A DNA stretch of 64,000 bases from Pseudocercospora fijiensis CIRAD86. Taxonomy: Eukaryota; Ascomycota; Dothideomycetes; Mycosphaerellales; Mycosphaerellaceae. The position numbers were made by a program, and so were the translations under genes. Positions 60,480-64,000 of the stretch are shown here, one piece after another. The stretch covers positions 1,399,527 through 1,463,526 of the forward strand of contig NW_006921541.1 of assembly GCF_000340215.1 (NCBI RefSeq), read 5' to 3'. Each line of letters begins with the position of its first letter. Position 1 is the stretch's first letter. The notes beneath the pieces are model-generated. The model was not told where the DNA came from, made no database searches, and saw nothing but the letters and a program-made list of their open reading frames with translations.

Positions 60480-61089
60480 GTCGACTGCTTAAGCCGCTCG
60501 TATATTAATCTAATAAGTATAGCCCGTAAGGAACTCGACCTTACGGCAATATAAGACCGTATCTTGTATATTAACCTATTCGATAAGAAGTGCGACTTTA
60601 TCGTATATAACTTATTCGAACGTATATCGGATAAGCGGAAAGAGCTAGTTAAGACACCTCTTACGTACGCAGAGCTATATAAGCTAGTCGTCGATGCTAA
60701 AGTATATTCGAATAATATTAAGTATACTATCGCTAGCGAGGGCCTTTAGCGTATATTAAAGGATACTATAGGCTATAACGTACTTCTATATATCGGACAG
60801 GTCGATATCCTCTACGAGCTAGTATTTAAGAATGCCGCTATTCTAACTAACGTTACTAAATCTAAGAAGTCTATTCTTATATTAGTATATACGATAATAA
60901 CTAGTATAAGTGCCGCTTTATATAGATCTTATATAAATGCTAACCGATTAGGCCTGCTAGCTATCGAAGTTATCGCCCTTAATCGAACCGAAGGAGCTAG
61001 TAGAAATAAGGATAAGAAGAAGGACGAGAATAAGGACGAGAATAAGAGTAAGAATAAGGGCGAGAACGAGTATATTATCGACTATAATT
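60480..61089 (+). pseudogene. Small RIP-degraded gene with Lys/Glu/Asn-rich C-terminus
   Basis: A plus-strand frame of about 200 codons has only a couple of internal stops (TAG at 60748, and an upstream TAA). Segments: MYINLFDKKCDFIVYNLFE, KELVKTPLTYAELYKLVVD, then a hydrophobic middle (YNVLLYIGQVDILYELVF) and a highly charged end (NKDKKKDENKDENKSKNKG) closing with YIIDYN and stop. No family recognised. It is divergent from the large minus-strand gene and next to the telomere-like tract. No counterpart is evident in the left element copy. Confidence 0.5.
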
Positions 61090-61587
61090 AAGCATAGCAA
61101 GTTTAATATCTTCTATATAGAGGCCGACCTCTAGAAGATTAGTTACAATGTAGTGCGATATAGTATAGTTAGCGCTAGTAAAGGCTTAGCGCGGATTTTA
61201 GCCTAAGGCGGCTACTAGGATAGGTACTTTCTCTAACTACTTATTTCTTAATAACCCTACGTCGCTAGAAGGTTAGATAGTCGACAAATAAAGCAAATAC
61301 ATTGTCTCTATAAGCTCGATGTATTTAATTAATATATTAGCAAAATAGTTTTTACGCTTAGTAAGCGGGCGGCTAGCTACATACCTAGCTATAGCTAAAC
61401 TATCTAACCTAGCTTGCGGTATCGCTAGTTTCTGAATATCTATACGTCGTATAGATAAGATTTTTAGACATTTAAATTCGTAATTACTTGCTTTATAACC
61501 TCCTATTTTAATATTTGTATATTTCGTACTATATACTAACCTAGTATTTCTATAGTGTAGAAATAGCCGCTTTTATACCACTTATCC
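61090..61587. other. Right end of the RIP block, no gene
   Basis: TpA-rich sequence with no frame worth calling. Composition becomes normal between about 61560 and 61590, right at the hairpin element. Confidence 0.6.
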
Positions 61588-61669
61588 TCAGACCCTTGCT
61601 TCGCAAGGGGTTTATAAATAAACCACAACGTCATTCCGCTAGCTGCAAGGGTCTGAATGGAGATAGACC
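61588..61669. mobile_element. Short hairpin element (copy 2)
   Basis: TCAGACCCTTGCT (61588-61600) and GCAAGGGTCTGA (61645-61656) form the terminal inverted repeat. CTTGC-TTC-GCAAG and GGTTTAT-AA-ATAAACC follow inside, as in copy 1 at 6569. The middle differs (CACAACGTCATTCCG versus CAATGACCGTGCGC), so the two are independent old copies of the same element. Confidence 0.8.
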
Positions 61670-62766
61670 AGGTCAAGTGTATATGTTGACGTGACGAAAG
61701 AAACGGAGCCGACTCCGCGATCTTGGCAAAACTTCGTTCACTCACGCACGTTACGTCTCCGGAGTACTTAAGTCCATCGACATCGCCCGTCAAGACAAAC
61801 GAGTCCATCAAAGGGCGGGACAACACAACGAGACATCGCTCTCTGGCTTACATGTATCATCATGGCGACAAATCCCTAGACTGACACGCTACCGCGACTT
61901 GCCGGAGTTCGTGTCGATTTCCCCTCTCTGGCTGGCTCCCAATGCTACATCATATGCCGCATCTTGCGTTGGTAGGCTCTCCGCGCCAGAATGTAACATA
62001 CTTGTTACTTCCATTCGCGAGCTTAGGGAGAACAAGCTTCGCCTTACTCCGATGCAGGATGAGTCTGCCGTGCAGCCCAAAATCCATCAGCCGTGTCGTG
62101 CACTGGCCAGCCTCCTCAACGCTTGTTCGCCGGGCAAGGCTGCCGCAAAAGAGCCTACAAGACGCCGTTTGAACAGATTTATCTTTCGTCTCACACATGC
62201 GAGCGGTCTTCAGATGCTGTTCGGACCTTGGTGATGCTGCTCTCAGCACGAGGCACCAATGAGCAGGTAGTATGGCAGACAATTGACAACTTTCTTTGCA
62301 AGAACCATATCCCGAGGTTCCCAGCCTTGTATAACTTTTATGAAAAAGATCTGGCGTGGAGCCTGCTATCCACAAGCCAACACTTCTCGCCGCATGGCAC
62401 TGCAGATCGCTATGCCTCGGATAGACTTCTGCGGAGCCATCATGCTCAGATATGAGAATACATCTCTATATAAATTGAGTGGTACTCACACTGAGGGTTT
62501 CAATCTTATAGCAGGTATTATTTGCTCCACTGTCCAATCTGGACCTCCCGCGAAAAAAAAAATTGAAACATCCATCGTCTTCTTCGGAGACATTTCAACC
62601 GACCCAGATGCCCGGCGGAGAATTGTTCCCACGACATAGCCATATAGAGCACGGCTAAAGGCTTCATAAAGCGTCTTAGGACGTAGACAAGGTTTCCCCA
62701 CTTCTTTCTCTACCTGGACTTGCTAGTGCGGAGCTATCCGCTCCCTTCCCAAACAGGCAGGACGCC
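61670..62766. other. Ordinary-composition DNA, no gene I can support
   Basis: Several frames of 60-140 codons overlap on both strands (for example 61899-62234 plus and 61950-62375 minus). None has a motif, and they contradict one another. A multi-exon gene or a decayed gene is possible. I leave it uncalled. Confidence 0.4.
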
Positions 62767-62772
62767 TATATA
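62767..62772 (+). promoter_or_regulatory. Possible TATA box of the esterase gene
   Basis: CCTATATACTC lies about 75 bp upstream of the ATG at 62846, a plausible distance for a fungal core promoter. Weak evidence on its own. Confidence 0.3.
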
Positions 62773-62845
62773 CTCTGGCGCAGCTTGGCTTCCATTGAAC
62801 GTCGACTTTCTTGTCCGGTCTACATTCGACAAAACATTGGACAGC

Positions 62846-64000
62846 ATGCTGCTCAAGACGTCGTTGAGTCTGCTTTGGCTACCTCTGCTTGCTTCAGCAA
62901 CAATCTGGCAGAATGGTCAGATCAGGCCAAATGACTATCCCGATACCACCATTTCGCTAGACTCATATGGCAATGAGATTGAGTGGCATCGATATGGCCC
63001 GGACTCACCAGAGCTCTCCTACAAAGGGCGCTGGGACGACCGGTACATCTCCTGGTGGTCGGCTCCCGGCCTAAAATTCGGCTTCAAAGCAGACAACGTA
63101 GCCATCACCTTCGGCAATTACACTTCCCACGGAGTCCTCATCGCATATCGACTTGACGGTCAAGACTGGATGCTGACGAACGTCACCGCAAACTCCACAC
63201 ATCTCCTCATAACCCCTTCCACCACCGGCTGGAATCTCACAACATCGAAAGAAGGTCTCCGAACATTCGAGCTGCGCGTCACAAATTGGGCATACGGCGT
63301 TCAAATTGATTGCATCCACCTATCCGGCCCGCAAAACACTCTAGTCAAACTCCCCGACTACACCCGTCGCATCGAAGTGATCGGCGACTCCCTCTCCGCA
63401 GGCTCCGGCACCACACTCGAAGGAATCAGCAGCTGGTCCTGGGGCGTAGCCTACGGCCTCGGCGACACAGAATTCAGCCTGACCGCCTACCCAGGGATCT
63501 GCGTCACCGACACCAACTGCTGGGGAAACCCACGCGGCCAAGTGCATCAGTGGAGAAAAACCTGCGACACCAGTGGCCGGGCGGTAGAAATGTATGGACC
63601 GAACCTCACCCACGCTCCGGATTGGGATTTCTCCAAACACCCCCACCCGGATCTCACGATCATAAATATCGGGACGAATGATAATAACACGCATAATAAT
63701 GTCACGAGCGAACAGTACACATCGTCGTATATAAAACTACTCACCGACATCCACGCCACTTACCCCCATACAAAAATCATCATCTTGTCCCTCTGGTCCG
63801 GATGGGGACCGGTTGGCAGCACATGGATTCAGGGATCCGGGTTCTACAACGAAATCCAAGAGGTTGTCAAACACTTCAATAATGGGAGTCTCAATAAGAT
63901 GGGAGAGGTTGAGGGGGCTTTTCTGTTTTATTATAATACTACGGGTATTATGCAGCATAATGATAACTCGCCGATTTATCATCCGACTGATGTGGGAGCG
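62846..64000 (+). CDS. Secreted SGNH/GDSL esterase, CE2-like (partial, runs off the window)
   Basis: A single open frame from ATG at 62846 to the last base, 385 codons with no stop. A signal peptide is clear (MLLKTSLSLLWLPLLASA, cleavage before TIWQ). Residues about 40-165 resemble the N-terminal jelly-roll seen in family 2 carbohydrate esterases. The SGNH blocks follow: IEVIGDSLSAGSG with nucleophile Ser182, INIGTNDNN with Asn278, and the C-terminal YHPTDVGA block with His379. About eight N-glycosylation sequons fit secretion. CE2 enzymes remove acetyl groups from xylan or similar polysaccharides outside the cell; the exact substrate cannot be told. Perhaps only a few tens of residues are missing. 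It belongs to the normal-composition DNA beyond the RIP block and looks functional. Confidence 0.85.
   Translation, partial: MLLKTSLSLLWLPLLASATIWQNGQIRPNDYPDTTISLDSYGNEIEWHRYGPDSPELSYKGRWDDRYISWWSAPGLKFGFKADNVAITFGNYTSHGVLIAYRLDGQDWMLTNVTANSTHLLITPSTTGWNLTTSKEGLRTFELRVTNWAYGVQIDCIHLSGPQNTLVKLPDYTRRIEVIGDSLSAGSGTTLEGISSWSWGVAYGLGDTEFSLTAYPGICVTDTNCWGNPRGQVHQWRKTCDTSGRAVEMYGPNLTHAPDWDFSKHPHPDLTIINIGTNDNNTHNNVTSEQYTSSYIKLLTDIHATYPHTKIIILSLWSGWGPVGSTWIQGSGFYNEIQEVVKHFNNGSLNKMGEVEGAFLFYYNTTGIMQHNDNSPIYHPTDVGA

Noticed and set aside
63310..63982. Several antisense frames at the window end
   Set aside because: They overlap the esterase, which has a signal peptide and all SGNH blocks.
1..64000. tRNA or rRNA genes
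   Set aside because: I saw no convincing cloverleaf or conserved rRNA core, though short tRNAs in RIPed DNA could be missed by eye.

Overview
The window reads as a filamentous ascomycete chromosome segment, most likely a Dothideomycete (inference). Two short stretches of ordinary coding DNA (about 6.57-11.48 kb and 61.6-64.0 kb) sit among long blocks that look like transposons hit by repeat-induced point mutation (RIP). In these blocks CpA/TpG is scarce, TpA is abundant and CpG is retained. Gln and Trp codons have become TAG, His has become Tyr and Asp has become Asn, yet protein families can still be read through the stops.

Layout. 1-6.5 kb: the right-hand part of a large degraded element, with a helicase-like gene tail, a 2-kb conserved block and a large degraded gene on the minus strand. 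6.57-11.05 kb: a gene island with a small hypothetical gene, a Cys-rich two-exon gene, another hypothetical, an F-box-like gene and a gene broken by one in-frame stop. 11.5-61.5 kb: a second, fuller copy of the large element. It carries a RecQ/TLH-type helicase (+), the same 2-kb block, a diverged paralogue of the large minus-strand gene, a telomere-like hexamer tract and a small plus-strand gene. 62.8-64.0 kb: a secreted SGNH/CE2-like esterase running off the window end.

The helicase is split by about 39 kb of nested retrotransposons and its frame resumes after the insert. The nest can be peeled layer by layer. A LINE (19042-23934, 16-bp target duplication) lies inside a chromodomain Ty3 element B (15298-33401, duplication TCTAT). 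B lies inside the third ORF of Ty3 element A copy 1. A second A copy begins with its own LTR at 39943 inside the protease region of copy 1. The outer LTRs (13185, 52136) are flanked by GTAC within the helicase.

The least expected features are these. Both Ty3 families carry a long extra ORF between integrase and the 3' LTR. Element A has a near-perfect 29-bp palindrome with a CCCCCGGGG centre at every ORF boundary, conserved in both copies. A 68-bp hairpin element with 12-13-bp terminal inverted repeats sits just outside the right end of both large elements. The 2-kb block is nearly identical in the two large elements although the adjoining paralogues are strongly diverged.
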